NCBI RefSeq assembly: GCF_025562755.1
Contig: NZ_CP103300.1
Span: 2,474,501-2,538,500, forward strand
Direction: 5' to 3'
DNA from: Endozoicomonas euniceicola
GTDB taxonomy: Bacteria; Pseudomonadota; Gammaproteobacteria; Pseudomonadales; Endozoicomonadaceae
DNA length: 64,000 nucleotides
The notes beneath the pieces are model-generated. The model was given only the letters and a program-made list of their open reading frames with translations. It did no database searches and was not told the origin of the DNA. Positions 29,401 through 39,138 of this stretch are shown here, one piece after another (within the stretch, counting starts at the first letter, position 1; every line of letters starts with the position of its first letter). The position numbers were made by a program, and so were the translations under genes.

Positions 29401-30528
29401 AGCAGAAACGGACAGTCCTTCCGCCTTTAATTTCAATATGCCTTGCTTCTTGATATTGCGAGCTGCATTAATATCCCGGTCATGGATAGCACCACAGCTA
29501 CACTCCCATGATCGGATTCTCAATGGCATTTTTTCCTGTTTCAAATCGCAGACTGAGCAAGTTTTAGAGGATGCAAACCACTGGTCTATCTTCACCAGAT
29601 GTTTACCTTCCTGCTTTGCCTTGTATTCGAGTTTGGTTATCAGTGAGTGCCAGCCAGCATCAGCAATAGAACGAGCAAGACGCTTGTTCTTGAGCATGTT
29701 CTTAACTTTCAGTGTCTCCACAATCACCGCTTGGTTTTCGTCGATGAGTTGTTTTGATAGCTTATGCTGAAAATCATTACGGGCAAAGGCTACACGCTCA
29801 TGCGCCTTTGCCACCAATAAACGGGCTTTGTGCCTACCTTTTGAGCCTTTCTTGCAGCGAGATAGAGCCTGTTGTTTTCTTTTCAGGTTACGTTGTGCTT
29901 TTTTCAGAAAGCGAGAATTGCCAGTCTTATGGCCGGTACTGGTGATAGCCAGATCAGTAATCCCCATATCAACACCGACAACCTGATTAGCTTCAAGATT
30001 ATCAATCTGTTTTGGTTGTTCCTGGGTATCATCAGCCAATATGGAGGCAAAATACTTGCCGGTTAGCGTTCTGCTCAGGGTGACAGACTTCACCTTACCC
30101 ACTATTTCACGATGCACTTTAGCCCTTATGGGCTTGCACTTGGGGATTTTTATCCAGTTATCGCCCACAGAGACAGACGTACAATGGTAGCTACCTTGCT
30201 TGCCATGCTTTTTCTTGAAGCGAGGAAATCTTGCCTGCAATTTGGGATTGAAAAAGTTTTGAAAGGCCGTATCCAGATTGATAGTGGCCTGTTGCAGTGC
30301 AATAGAGTCAGCGTTTTTCAGCCATGAGTACTTTCGGCTTTTCTTGGCTTTTGCCAGCAAGGGCTTCAGGTGTTTTTTGGGAGAAAGGCTCTGCCCACGA
30401 ACCTTGTAATAATGAACCTTAATAGCCAGGGCCTTGTTCCATACGAACCGCACAGCATCAAACTGACGGTCGAGAAATTCCGCCTGCTCTGATGTTGGAT
30501 AGATTCGTACTTTGGTGGCTCTCAGCAT
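29356..30528 (-). CDS. tnpB: TnpB, RNA-guided nuclease of the IS605 family
   Basis: 390 residues, full length for the compact TnpB class. The N-terminal part (about 1-175) is the helix-turn-helix and OB-like region (MLRATKVRIYPTSEQAEFL). The RuvC-like nuclease residues are all visible: Asp in VVGVDMGITDLAIT, Glu in VIVETLKVKNMLKN and Asp in HDRDINAARNI. A zinc ribbon lies between the last two (CSVCDLKQ and CSCG). TnpB proteins are guided by an RNA made from the element's right end, cut the donor-type site and promote retention of the element; Cas12 nucleases derive from them. Nothing is missing, so it is probably active. Confidence 0.92.
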   Translation of the reverse strand: MLRATKVRIYPTSEQAEFLDRQFDAVRFVWNKALAIKVHYYKVRGQSLSPKKHLKPLLAKAKKSRKYSWLKNADSIALQQATINLDTAFQNFFNPKLQARFPRFKKKHGKQGSYHCTSVSVGDNWIKIPKCKPIRAKVHREIVGKVKSVTLSRTLTGKYFASILADDTQEQPKQIDNLEANQVVGVDMGITDLAITSTGHKTGNSRFLKKAQRNLKRKQQALSRCKKGSKGRHKARLLVAKAHERVAFARNDFQHKLSKQLIDENQAVIVETLKVKNMLKNKRLARSIADAGWHSLITKLEYKAKQEGKHLVKIDQWFASSKTCSVCDLKQEKMPLRIRSWECSCGAIHDRDINAARNIKKQGILKLKAEGLSVSADGGLRKSGILSVAA

Positions 30529-30593
30529 GGAATGTTATTTCAGTACTCATCAATATAAACTTTATATTACAGGTATTTGAAAGAGGTTTTCAA

Positions 30594-31022
30594 GTGAGCG
30601 CACACAACAAAGATTTGCTTAAAGGGTATCTTCGCAAACGACATAGCGTTACCAAGCTGGTTGTTCATTTGGTGTTCACGACAAAGTACAGACGAAAGCT
30701 TTTTGATGGCTATATGATCAAGCAGTTACGGGAGTCGTTCGAGAGTGCATGTGAAAAACTGGAATGCCAGTTACTTGAAATGGATGGCGAAAAAGATCAC
30801 GTACACCTGTTGGTGGCCTACCCACCAAAACTGGCTATCAGTGTCATGGTAAATAATCTCAAATCAACATCATCAAGACGGTTGCGAATGCTGAATACCC
30901 ACCTTACTGCTCAGAGCAAAGCAGGCTTAATGTGGTCAAGGTCTTACTTTGCTTGCAGTGCTGGCGGTGCAACTATCGAGACTCTGAAAGACTACGTTAA
31001 TAGCCAGAGTACACCAGATTGA
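30594..31022 (+). CDS. tnpA: TnpA, Y1 (HUH) transposase of the IS200/IS605 family
   Basis: 142 residues from a GTG at 30594 with AAAGAGG seven bases upstream. The frame is open further upstream to 30492, but that would overlap tnpB and adds residues unlike the family. The HUH motif is in EKDHVHLLVAYPP. The catalytic tyrosine is most likely in LKDYVNSQ near the C-terminus, after the conserved WSRSYFACSAGG. The enzyme cuts and joins single-stranded ends at the subterminal hairpins. It is divergent from tnpB with 65 bases between the start codons. Confidence 0.9.
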   Translation: MSAHNKDLLKGYLRKRHSVTKLVVHLVFTTKYRRKLFDGYMIKQLRESFESACEKLECQLLEMDGEKDHVHLLVAYPPKLAISVMVNNLKSTSSRRLRMLNTHLTAQSKAGLMWSRSYFACSAGGATIETLKDYVNSQSTPD

Positions 31023-31182
31023 TGGCGGAAGGCTCTGCGCCTTCCCGTCTTATATCCCCGCCCGCATTGGGCGAGGGTTTACGACGATTCTGCTAATGGT
31101 AAGAGATACACCGTGGCAGAGCATTGCCGTCTAGCTGCAGGAATCCCATTGCTTTAGCTGTGGAAGGATGTCAAAGCTACCA

Positions 31183-31905
31183 TTATTTATCAAACACTTC
31201 CGCCTGAATGCGTTTGATACCGATATGCCGAACATCTTTACCCTTCACCAGATAAATCACGTACTCAGCAATATTACGGGCGTGGTCGCCAATACGCTCA
31301 AGGGAACGCAGCACCCACATAATGTTCAGCACACGAGTGATGGAACGAGGGTCTTCCATCATGTAAGTCACCAGTTCACGGGTCGCGCTTTTGTATTCAC
31401 GATCCACAGACTTGTCTTCTTTAGCTACCGCTAAAGCCAGGTCGGCATCAAAGCGGGCAAAGGCGTTCAGGGCATCCTGAACCATCTGCCGGACATGGTT
31501 ACCAATATGGCGGACTTCAATATAACCTTTAGGCGCTTCACCCTGCTCCGACAGAGAGATGGCAAAGCGGGCAATTTTGGCGGCCTCATCACCAATACGC
31601 TCAAGATCGGTCGAAGCCTTGGTACAGGCCAGCACCAAACGCAAGTCGCTGGCAGCAGGCTGGCGCCGGGCCAGAATACGGCTGCATTCATCATCAATGG
31701 TCAGTTCCATAGCGTTGATGTCGGTGTCTTTTTCGCACACCGAGATCGCTCCTTCACTGTCAGCATTGATCAAAGCGTCAATGGCATCCGATACCTGTTT
31801 CTCAACCTGTCCTCCCATGGACAACAGGTTATTACGCAATTCCTCCAGTTCAGTGTTGAACTGTTGGGAAATATGGTGACTCAGAAGGTCTGTTTTAGTA
31901 TCCAT
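31183..31905 (-). CDS. phoU: PhoU, phosphate signalling regulator
   Basis: 240 residues, normal length, made of two three-helix-bundle PhoU repeats. Metal-binding-type acidic motifs are visible in DLERIGDEAAKIARFA and [17 protein letters not shown]. PhoU bridges the Pst transporter and the PhoR kinase and represses the Pho regulon when phosphate is plentiful. It starts 14 bases after pstB in a pstC-pstA-pstB-phoU cluster. Its 3' end is partly duplicated at 24600-24759, and an IS605-type element lies about 100 bp downstream; the coding sequence itself is intact. Confidence 0.95.
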   Translation of the reverse strand: MDTKTDLLSHHISQQFNTELEELRNNLLSMGGQVEKQVSDAIDALINADSEGAISVCEKDTDINAMELTIDDECSRILARRQPAASDLRLVLACTKASTDLERIGDEAAKIARFAISLSEQGEAPKGYIEVRHIGNHVRQMVQDALNAFARFDADLALAVAKEDKSVDREYKSATRELVTYMMEDPRSITRVLNIMWVLRSLERIGDHARNIAEYVIYLVKGKDVRHIGIKRIQAEVFDK

Positions 31906-31919
31906 CTACTTTTTCTGCC

Positions 31920-32822
31920 TCAGCCGTAGCGGCCGGTAATATAGTCTTCAGTCTGCTTCCGGGCCGGGTTCGTGAAGACCGTGTCGGTATCACCAAACTC
32001 TATTAACTTGCCCATATACATAAAAGCAGTGTAATCGGACACACGGGCCGCCTGCTGCATGTTGTGCGTCACGATTACAATAGTGAATTTTGATTTCAGT
32101 TTGTTGATCAGCTCTTCGATTTTCAACGTTGAAATCGGATCCAGTGCGGAAGCCGGTTCATCCAGCAGCAGAATCTCAGGTTCAACGGCAATGGTACGGG
32201 CAATCACCAGTCGCTGCTGCTGACCACCCGACATGCCCAAAGCACTTTCATGCAGGCGATCTTTGACTTCATCCCAGAGCGCAGCACTTTTCAGCGCCCA
32301 CTCAACCACTTCATCCAGAACCCGTTTTTTATTGATCCCCTGAATACGAAGACCATAAGCTACGTTTTCATAAATGCTCTTGGGAAACGGGTTGGGTTTC
32401 TGAAAAACCATTCCGACCCGCCGCCGCAGGTCGGCAACGTTCACATCTTTTTCATAGATGTCCTGATTATCCAGCAGAATTTTGCCGGTCACACCGCAGC
32501 CTTCAACCAGATCATTCATGCGGTTCATCGTCCGCAGCAGCGTTGATTTACCGCAACCCGAAGGCCCGATAAAAGCAGTCACCCGCTTTTTGGGAACCTT
32601 CATGGAAATATCGAACAGTGCTTGCTTCCTGCCATAATGCAGGTTCAGCTGTTCGACGCTGAGACAGGTTTCTTCCTGATCCAGATACAGCTTACGACGG
32701 CTACGCCCAAGACTTTCCAGATTAAACGCCGGGCTGGAGGGTTCAGTCGTCGCAGTCTGGGCTGTCTGTCGCTCGTCCCCGGTCCGGGTTGATGTGCTCA
32801 CGTCCAGTGCCTCGCTCAGCAT
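31920..32822 (-). CDS. pstB: PstB, phosphate ABC transporter ATPase
   Basis: 300 residues from the ATG at 32822, which has TTAGG seven bases upstream; an in-frame TTG at 32849 is less likely. A 60-residue Ser/Thr-rich N-terminal extension precedes the ATPase. Walker A is GPSGCGKST, the signature is [16 protein letters not shown], Walker B is [13 protein letters not shown] and the switch histidine is in [16 protein letters not shown]. It energises phosphate import through PstC-PstA at the inner membrane. It lies downstream of pstA with a gap of about 80 bases and just upstream of phoU. Confidence 0.95.
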   Translation of the reverse strand: MLSEALDVSTSTRTGDERQTAQTATTEPSSPAFNLESLGRSRRKLYLDQEETCLSVEQLNLHYGRKQALFDISMKVPKKRVTAFIGPSGCGKSTLLRTMNRMNDLVEGCGVTGKILLDNQDIYEKDVNVADLRRRVGMVFQKPNPFPKSIYENVAYGLRIQGINKKRVLDEVVEWALKSAALWDEVKDRLHESALGMSGGQQQRLVIARTIAVEPEILLLDEPASALDPISTLKIEELINKLKSKFTIVIVTHNMQQAARVSDYTAFMYMGKLIEFGDTDTVFTNPARKQTEDYITGRYG

Positions 32823-32903
32823 GTAATTACCTAACCATATACCATTCAAAATTATTATTCTCTGACTGAAAGCAAGCCTTTATAAGCAATTCTTATAAGG
32901 CTA

Positions 32904-34568
32904 TCAGGCTTCCAGACTCTTATACTTTTCTCGCAGATGGTTACGGATAGCCACTGCTGACAAATTCAGCACAGCAATCACTACCACCAGCAGCAGCGCC
33001 GTGGCATACACCAACGGTCTTGCCGCTTCAACATTCGGACTCTGGAAACCAACGTCGTAAATATGGAAGCCCAGGTGCATAAACTTCTGGTCCAGATGCA
33101 GGAACGGGTAGTTAGCATCCAGCGGCAGGCTGGGAGCCAGTTTCACCACACCAACCAGCATCAGCGGTGCCACCTCACCAGCAGCACGGGCCACCGCCAG
33201 AATCAGGCCGGTCATCATCGCCGGACTGGCCATGGGCAGGATAACGCGCCACAGGGTTTCTGCTTTCGTCGCACCCAGCGCCAGGCTGCCTTCACGTACC
33301 GAACGCGGAATGCGCGATAAACCTTCTTCCGTTGCCACAATGACCACTGGCAGGGTCAACAGAGCCAGTGTAATGGACGCCCAGAGCAGCCCCGGCGTAC
33401 CAAACGTTGGGGCAGGCAACGCTTCCGGGAAAAATAGCTGATCAATCTGACCGCCCGCAAAATAGATGAAAAAGCCCAGACCAAATACGCCATAAACAAT
33501 CGATGGCACACCGGCAAGGTTATTGACCGCAATACGAATGGCACGGGTCAGCCACCCCTGAGAGGCGTACTCACGCAGATAAACAGCAGCCACCACACCA
33601 AAGGGCGTCACAATAATTGACATCAGGATGACCATCATGACCGTGCCGAAGATGGCAGGAAATACACCACCTTCGGTATTCGCTTCCCGTGGATCTTCGG
33701 TGACGAACTCTTTCAGTTTGCTGAAGTAAAAACCGATTTTCTGCCAGACGGACATGGCGTTAGGCTGGTATGCCCTGACAATCTTACTGAAAGATTGCTC
33801 TGTTTCACGGCCTTCAACCGTTGTAGCGACAAAGCTGTCACGGTTAAAGGCGGTATAAAGCTGCGCCAGTCGTTCTTCCATGGCCTTGTATTCTGCCTGA
33901 TAAGCACGACGCTGGACTTCTATATCCATCAGCTTCTCTGGTGTCAGCTGGCTATTCAGCTCAAGGCTTCGCTGTTGCAGTCGTAACCGCTCCAGCCTGG
34001 CATTGACCGAACCGATGTCGTATTTTTCAATGGCATAAATGGCTTTGTGAATATCCAGTGCACGAGTCAGGCGGGTTTGCAGTTCGTTCCATGCCTCTGC
34101 GCCTGTGGCAACCACAACACCATCTTCCTTGATACCTTGCAGATAACCATAGAAGTTGCCCCATTCACGGCGCTCAAGCGCCATAATGTCTTCAGGGTAT
34201 TTGCGCTTAAACAGCCAGCGATCCACAACCCAGGCAAAATCGGAACCGTAGACATCCCGGTTACCCACTTTCAACAGGCTCCGTAAGACTGCACCTTCAT
34301 TCTCTTCAATGGGTAAGCCTGCGGCTTTCAGGCGGGCAGCCTGGACTTCCTCAGATTCAACGATCTCACCGGCAATGATTCTGGGCGTCTGCCCGGGAAC
34401 CTGATATTCCGCTACGATAATACTCCCCGGCCAGAAATGCCCCAGGCCACGAAAGGCAATCAATAACAACAAACCCAACACAAGAATTACGCTGATCGCA
34501 ACCGCACCAGCATTCAACCAGACCCAGGGGGAACCACTGTTAAACCACCTTCCTACTGACGTTTTCAT
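32904..34568 (-). CDS. pstA: PstA, phosphate ABC transporter permease (long form)
   Basis: 554 residues, about twice the E. coli protein but typical of the long marine/pseudomonad form. One N-terminal membrane segment (near 15-40) is followed by a periplasmic, coiled-coil-rich insert (about 45-290, with SVNARLERLRLQQRSLELNSQ). The permease core comes next, with membrane helices at about 305-535 and the ATPase-contacting EAA loop around VREGSLALGATKAETLWRVI. ATG at 34568 with AAGGGA upstream, 14 bases after pstC. It forms the channel with PstC. Confidence 0.93.
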   Translation of the reverse strand: MKTSVGRWFNSGSPWVWLNAGAVAISVILVLGLLLLIAFRGLGHFWPGSIIVAEYQVPGQTPRIIAGEIVESEEVQAARLKAAGLPIEENEGAVLRSLLKVGNRDVYGSDFAWVVDRWLFKRKYPEDIMALERREWGNFYGYLQGIKEDGVVVATGAEAWNELQTRLTRALDIHKAIYAIEKYDIGSVNARLERLRLQQRSLELNSQLTPEKLMDIEVQRRAYQAEYKAMEERLAQLYTAFNRDSFVATTVEGRETEQSFSKIVRAYQPNAMSVWQKIGFYFSKLKEFVTEDPREANTEGGVFPAIFGTVMMVILMSIIVTPFGVVAAVYLREYASQGWLTRAIRIAVNNLAGVPSIVYGVFGLGFFIYFAGGQIDQLFFPEALPAPTFGTPGLLWASITLALLTLPVVIVATEEGLSRIPRSVREGSLALGATKAETLWRVILPMASPAMMTGLILAVARAAGEVAPLMLVGVVKLAPSLPLDANYPFLHLDQKFMHLGFHIYDVGFQSPNVEAARPLVYATALLLVVVIAVLNLSAVAIRNHLREKYKSLEA

Positions 34569-34582
34569 TGCTGTGATTCCCT

Positions 34583-36850
34583 TTACAGTGAGCTGTATTT
34601 CTTGCGCAGACGATGACGGACTACTTCGGCTGCGGTATTAACGACAAAGGTAAAGAGGAACAGAACCAGCGCCGCCAGAAACAGAATGCGGTAGTGACTG
34701 CTGCCCACTTCCGACTCGGGCATTTCTACCGCAATATTGGCCGCCAGGGTTCGCATACCTTCAAAGATATTGGCATCCATAATGGGGGTATTACCCGTCG
34801 CCATCAGCACAATCATGGTTTCACCCACCGCTCGTCCCATGCCAATCATAACGGCAGAAAAAATACCCGGGCTGGCAGTCAGCAGAACCACCCGAATCAG
34901 GGTTTGCCAGGGGGTTGCCCCCAGTGCCAGAGAGCCATAACTGAGATGTTTGGGGACACTGAAAATAGCGTCTTCGGCAATGGAAAAAATGGAGGGAATC
35001 ACCGCAAAGCCCATCGCCAGTCCTACCACCAGTGCATTGCGCTGATCATAGGGAATACCCAGCTCCGATGTCAGCCAGGTACGCATATCGCCAGCAAAGA
35101 AAGTGGCTTCCAGTACGCCATTCATTGAGAAAGCAACCGCGCCACTGAACAAGACGACAGGTATCAACAAAGCAGCCTGCCAGCCTTCCGGAATGGCATG
35201 ACGGATTTTGCCCGGTAATGAGTCCCAGAGAAAAGCAAACAGAAGAATACCCACCGGCACAAACAGCAGTAGTGCAAAAATGCCCGGTAAATTATTCTCA
35301 ATCAGAGGTGCCAGCCACAAACCCGCCAGAAAGCCGAGAATAACCGTAGGCAACGCCTCCATCAGTTCGATCATTGGCTTTACCTTTCGGCGCATGCCCG
35401 GAGCCATAAAGTAAGCGGTATAAATGGCCCCTGCAATGGCCAGAGGTGTTGCCAGCAGCATGGCGTAAAAGGCGGCTTTCAGAGTACCGAAGGAGAGGGG
35501 AGTCAGGCTGAGCTTAGGTTCAAAGTCGTTGTTTGAAGCCGAGGACTGCCAGATATATTCAGGTTCTTCATAGCCTTCATACCAGACCTTTTGCCATAGG
35601 GCAGAAAACGACACTTCCGGGTGTTCGTTCTCAACCCTGAAGAATTCAACGCCTTCCTGTCCATCCACCAGCAGGTAGTTGCTTCTTGGCGAAATCGCCA
35701 TCTGATTAATGCCACCAGCAGACAACTTTTCTCTGATAAGCGCTCGACCGGCTGCCGTATAGAATACCCCCACATTGCCTTCTTTATCAGCGGCAATAAA
35801 TCCTTTACGACGGTGTTCGGGTTTTATGATGGTAATCGGGCTGTCCATCAACTTGAAGTCACGAACCCGCTGCAAAGACCATTGGTTCTGGTCATCACGA
35901 ACCATAAACCACTGACTAATTAAACCGCTACTGTCGCCTGCAAGAAGGGAAACACCACCCAGAAGAAACTCAATGTCAGTGATATTGGCATCTCCAACCG
36001 TCAGGTCAGTGACCGAGTGTAAAAACAGCTGGTCCAGATTAGCAACGTTGATAATCGCCATTTCATCACCCGCCATTCTTACAAATAGCCAGCGCTGATC
36101 AGGATCGATTTTTAACTGCTCAGGCGTACCGGGAATAGCTGGCAGCGTGACGGTCTGTTGTTCCAGAGTCACTTCTTCCGTCAGAAAGTTTTCTTCCTTA
36201 CTAAACGCTGTCGCCACCAGCCTGCCACTGCTTATTGCAGCGATAAACAACTGCCTGTCGTTATCAGCCAGCGTGATCTCACTGAGACGGGTATCTGATA
36301 GCGTCAAAAGCTTTTTGCCATAAGGATACTCGACAACAGGCGTAATAACCCGTTGGTCATCGGGCCAGCTGGTTTTATACACAACTTTGAAAACAACCGC
36401 CTGACCATTACTTAGTCCAGCAACCATCAGGCTGGAATTTGCAGGGTCACTGGTCAGGGTTGTCACCTCGGTACCGGCAGGCAGAGGAAGAAAAAACTGG
36501 GAATTATTGTCGCCAGTCCGGGTCGAGCGAAAGTCAAGCACACCAGAACGGTTGATGCTCAGGGCTATCTCGCCCTGTTCTTCCATGCTCATGTAGAGCG
36601 AAGGGTTATCCTGATCAACACCCTGGGTCCATGTGCTTTGCGGAGTAACAGCTGCCCCCTTGAACAGCGGCGCTACTTCGTACAGAAGGTAGAAAAATAT
36701 AAGGGTTATAGCGGCAATAACGCCAAGTCCGCCTACAGCAACCGCCCACCGGGCAAGATTGTCTTTTAAAAAACGCAAGGAGCGCTTCCGTCTCAGGGCC
36801 GGGGTGTTGAAGTCGACACCAGGGCTGTTTTCTATCGTTTTTTGGTACAT
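34583..36850 (-). CDS. pstC: PstC, phosphate ABC transporter permease (long form with propeller-like insert)
   Basis: 755 residues from the ATG at 36850. The frame extends to a GTG at 36943 without a ribosome site, but MYQKTIENSPGVDFNTPALRRKRS matches the usual start of this protein class. Membrane segment 1 (about 35-60) is followed by a large periplasmic region (about 65-450) that shows repeated strand motifs such as SLMVAGLSNGQAVVFKV, LLAGDSSGLISQWFMV and FIAADKEGNVGVFYTA, like WD40 blades. The permease core follows, with the EAA loop near YGSLALGATPWQTLIRV. It pairs with PstA. Confidence 0.92.
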   Translation of the reverse strand: MYQKTIENSPGVDFNTPALRRKRSLRFLKDNLARWAVAVGGLGVIAAITLIFFYLLYEVAPLFKGAAVTPQSTWTQGVDQDNPSLYMSMEEQGEIALSINRSGVLDFRSTRTGDNNSQFFLPLPAGTEVTTLTSDPANSSLMVAGLSNGQAVVFKVVYKTSWPDDQRVITPVVEYPYGKKLLTLSDTRLSEITLADNDRQLFIAAISSGRLVATAFSKEENFLTEEVTLEQQTVTLPAIPGTPEQLKIDPDQRWLFVRMAGDEMAIINVANLDQLFLHSVTDLTVGDANITDIEFLLGGVSLLAGDSSGLISQWFMVRDDQNQWSLQRVRDFKLMDSPITIIKPEHRRKGFIAADKEGNVGVFYTAAGRALIREKLSAGGINQMAISPRSNYLLVDGQEGVEFFRVENEHPEVSFSALWQKVWYEGYEEPEYIWQSSASNNDFEPKLSLTPLSFGTLKAAFYAMLLATPLAIAGAIYTAYFMAPGMRRKVKPMIELMEALPTVILGFLAGLWLAPLIENNLPGIFALLLFVPVGILLFAFLWDSLPGKIRHAIPEGWQAALLIPVVLFSGAVAFSMNGVLEATFFAGDMRTWLTSELGIPYDQRNALVVGLAMGFAVIPSIFSIAEDAIFSVPKHLSYGSLALGATPWQTLIRVVLLTASPGIFSAVMIGMGRAVGETMIVLMATGNTPIMDANIFEGMRTLAANIAVEMPESEVGSSHYRILFLAALVLFLFTFVVNTAAEVVRHRLRKKYSSL

Positions 36851-37375
36851 GGCACTGGTCGCACGGATTGATGAGCGTAAGATAAAACGAATACATGACA
36901 AAAATATTACAACAGGAAAATAAACGATCAACAGTGCTGCCACTTATCAAAACAACCTGAATTCACGTTTGCACAGAATTGGAAAAGTCAGTATTTTAGG
37001 TAGCGTACGCTAAAGACAATGTCTATTAGTCGAGATAATTCATTATGAAGTCATGCGAATAAAAGCCATGTTACGACAACAATCAAGCTCACAAAGTGAG
37101 CCATATTATCAGGAATATTTTTCCTACTTAAATGGCAACGCCGATGCAATGCCTGTCGCTCTTACCTCTCAGCATTCCCACCGACATCACCATTGATTCC
37201 CACTTGGGAACCCTTGCTTTAGAACACTTTTAGCCTGATATTTTCTGTTTTGATAAGGCTAATACATTCAATGCCACAAAGTATTCCATATGGGGTAGTG
37301 GTTAAATAAAAGCTGATTGCAATAATTAATACCAACAAATGTTCAATTAGCTGGAAATAACAATTGGGAAATTCA
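36851..37375. other. Divergent intergenic region between pstC and the antiporter gene
   Basis: No gene is supported. The region must hold the promoters of pstC (leftward) and of the permease gene (rightward). I see a perfect small hairpin gctcac-aaa-gtgagc (37087-37101) and a weaker one around tcccacttggga (37198-37209). No convincing Pho box was found before pstC, unlike before pstS. Confidence 0.5.
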
Positions 37376-38698
37376 ATGAATGCAGTAGTTCTGGCTGTTA
37401 CAGTCATGCTTGCGCTGAGTTTGATGCGCGTAAACGTTGTACTGGCCCTGTTTCTGGGAGCCATCACAGGTGGTCTGTCCGGTGGACTGGATATCCACGA
37501 AACCATAGCCGCTTTTTCTAAGGGCCTTGGCGGCGGCGCAGGCATTGCCCTTAGTTACGCCATGCTGGGCGCTTTTGCCATGGCTATTTCACGCTCTGGC
37601 GTGCCCGAATGGATGGCAGGCAAAATTATCAAAAAGGTGAAAGGAGGCACCAGGGGGAATGGCAGAAGTTCTCTGAAATACGGCGTATTTGTCATGATTA
37701 TTCTGATGGCGTTTGCCTCCCAGAACCTCGTGCCGGTACACATTGCCTTTATTCCGGTGCTGATTCCGCCTTTACTGTCTGCCTTTAGTGCCATGAACAT
37801 CGACCGTCGTCAGATTGCCTGTCTTCTGACGTTTGGTTTGACAGCGACTTACATGCTCGTACCCATTGGTTTCGGTAATATCTACCTGATACAGATTCTG
37901 GGTGGCAACCTGCAGAGGAATGGTCTGGATATCGACCTGAGCCTGATGCCTTCTGCCATGATGATACCCGTGAGCGGCATGTTCCTGGGTCTGCTGTTCG
38001 CCCTGTTTGTCACCTATCGCAAACCTCGTACCTATCACGTTGAACAAGGCCAGCTGGCTCAGGACGAAGACGTGACCCTGAACACGCCAAGTGTCGTTTC
38101 TGCCGTATTGGCCGTTGCTGCGGCACTGGGCATTCAACTGGGTACAGGCTCCATGGCACTGGGTGCCGCTACCGGCTTTATCATTATGGTTCTGGGCCGG
38201 GTTGTGTGCTGGCGTGAAGCGGATGACGTGTTTGCCCAGGGGGTGCGCATGATGGCAGCCTGTGGTTTTATCATGATCTCCGCAGCCGGTTTTGCCGAAG
38301 TATTGCGTACCACCGGTGATATCCCGGTTCTGGTGAACATGGTTCAAGATCTGGTTGGCGGTAGTCAGCCCATGGCGGCACTGATGATGTTGCTGGTTGG
38401 CCTGCTGATCACTATGGGAATCGGTTCTTCTTTCTCTACAGTGCCAATTATCGCCACCCTGTACGTGCCTCTGGCTATGACTCTGGGCTTTTCGCCGCTG
38501 GCAACCGCTGCGCTGGTGGGTACTGCCGGAGGTCTGGGAGATGCAGGTTCTCCGGCGTCTGACTCCACCATTGGTCCAACCGCTGGCCTCAATACTGATG
38601 GACAACACGACCACATTCGCGACTCTGTTATTCCAACTTTCCTGCACTACAACCTGCCAATGATTATCTTTGGCTGGATAGCGGCAATGGTGCTGTGA
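37376..38698 (+). CDS. Na+/H+ antiporter family permease (YuiF/NhaC-like)
   Basis: 440 residues from the ATG at 37376 (an upstream TTG at 37364 is in frame but unlikely). Roughly twelve hydrophobic segments are visible, with inverted-repeat halves and conserved Gly/Ala-rich patches (GGLSGGLDIHETIAAFSKGLGGGAGIALSYAMLGAFA, and GTAGGLGDAGSPASDSTIGPT in the second half). It belongs to the ion-transporter superfamily group annotated as Na+/H+ antiporter or amino-acid permease (YuiF type). The substrate is not certain from sequence; an organic acid or amino acid exchanged for Na+ or H+ is possible. It is inserted between pstC and pstS on the opposite strand. Confidence 0.8.
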   Translation: MNAVVLAVTVMLALSLMRVNVVLALFLGAITGGLSGGLDIHETIAAFSKGLGGGAGIALSYAMLGAFAMAISRSGVPEWMAGKIIKKVKGGTRGNGRSSLKYGVFVMIILMAFASQNLVPVHIAFIPVLIPPLLSAFSAMNIDRRQIACLLTFGLTATYMLVPIGFGNIYLIQILGGNLQRNGLDIDLSLMPSAMMIPVSGMFLGLLFALFVTYRKPRTYHVEQGQLAQDEDVTLNTPSVVSAVLAVAAALGIQLGTGSMALGAATGFIIMVLGRVVCWREADDVFAQGVRMMAACGFIMISAAGFAEVLRTTGDIPVLVNMVQDLVGGSQPMAALMMLLVGLLITMGIGSSFSTVPIIATLYVPLAMTLGFSPLATAALVGTAGGLGDAGSPASDSTIGPTAGLNTDGQHDHIRDSVIPTFLHYNLPMIIFGWIAAMVL

Positions 38699-38734
38699 CT
38701 TTTGCTTTACATACTCTCTGCAAAATGGAATGAC

Positions 38735-39034
38735 TTAATTTGTACACAAGTAAGGAAAAATATACTGCATCCCGTAGATATAAAAACTGATAGTTTCTGC
38801 CAAAAAATCAAATCCGACATTTTGGATTGGTGTTGAAACATACAAACCAGAATGATCATACCAATTGAGATAGCCATCACTAGGTGAGTCTGGCACCCAG
38901 CTAAACCATGCCAATCCTGATGGAGAAAAAAAAGCATGTACATAAAACCCGATCCCTTCAGGGAGAGCTACCGAAGGGAAAAGCAGAACAGCAAAAACAA
39001 TTTTACGTATAGTCGAGCGAGTATTTTTTAGCAT
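38735..39034 (-). CDS. Small secreted protein of unknown function
   Basis: 99 residues with a clear signal peptide (STIRKIVFAVLLFPSVALPEG). The mature part is aromatic-rich (FYVHAFFSPSGLAWFSWVP, YLNWYDHSGLYVSTP, FYIYGMQYIFPYLC), suggesting beta structure. No family is recognised and the ribosome site is weak. It is convergent with the antiporter gene and lies just past the pstS terminator, so it is probably transcribed alone. Confidence 0.45.
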   Translation of the reverse strand: MLKNTRSTIRKIVFAVLLFPSVALPEGIGFYVHAFFSPSGLAWFSWVPDSPSDGYLNWYDHSGLYVSTPIQNVGFDFLAETISFYIYGMQYIFPYLCTN

Positions 39035-39077
39035 CGTACAATATTAGTACAGCCACATACTTATGCCTGCAACGGCT

Positions 39078-39117
39078 AAAAAAATCCCCGCACTGCCTCA
39101 GGCATGCGGGGATTTTT
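39078..39117. terminator. Bidirectional Rho-independent terminator after pstS
   Basis: A hairpin with arms aatccccgca and tgcggggatt and loop region ctgcctcaggca-like is flanked by A-run on the left and T-run on the right. It can therefore end transcripts from both strands. It sits 20 bases past the pstS stop codon. Confidence 0.88.
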
Positions 39118-39138
39118 TATTTCAGAAGACTCGAGTTA

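Larger units (their letters stand above)
29315..31083. mobile_element. IS200/IS605-family element with divergent tnpA and tnpB
   Basis: A Y1 transposase gene (plus strand) and a tnpB gene (minus strand) are divergent, as in IS605/IS608. The tnpB-side end has a hairpin (caccc-tatc-gggtg, 29328-29341) followed outward by the conserved GGGGAGCAGTCAC pattern. The tnpA-side end has two perfect hairpins, ggaaggc-tctgc-gccttcc (about 31028-31046) and cgccc-gcatt-gggcg (about 31059-31073). As usual for this family there are no terminal inverted repeats and no target duplication. Exact ends are estimated to within a few bases. It lies about 100 bp from the 3' end of phoU. Confidence 0.8.

Noticed and set aside
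37772..38647. 291-residue minus-strand open frame rich in His, Gln and Asn
   Set aside because: It is the antisense of the antiporter gene, and its composition is typical of an antisense frame of a membrane protein.
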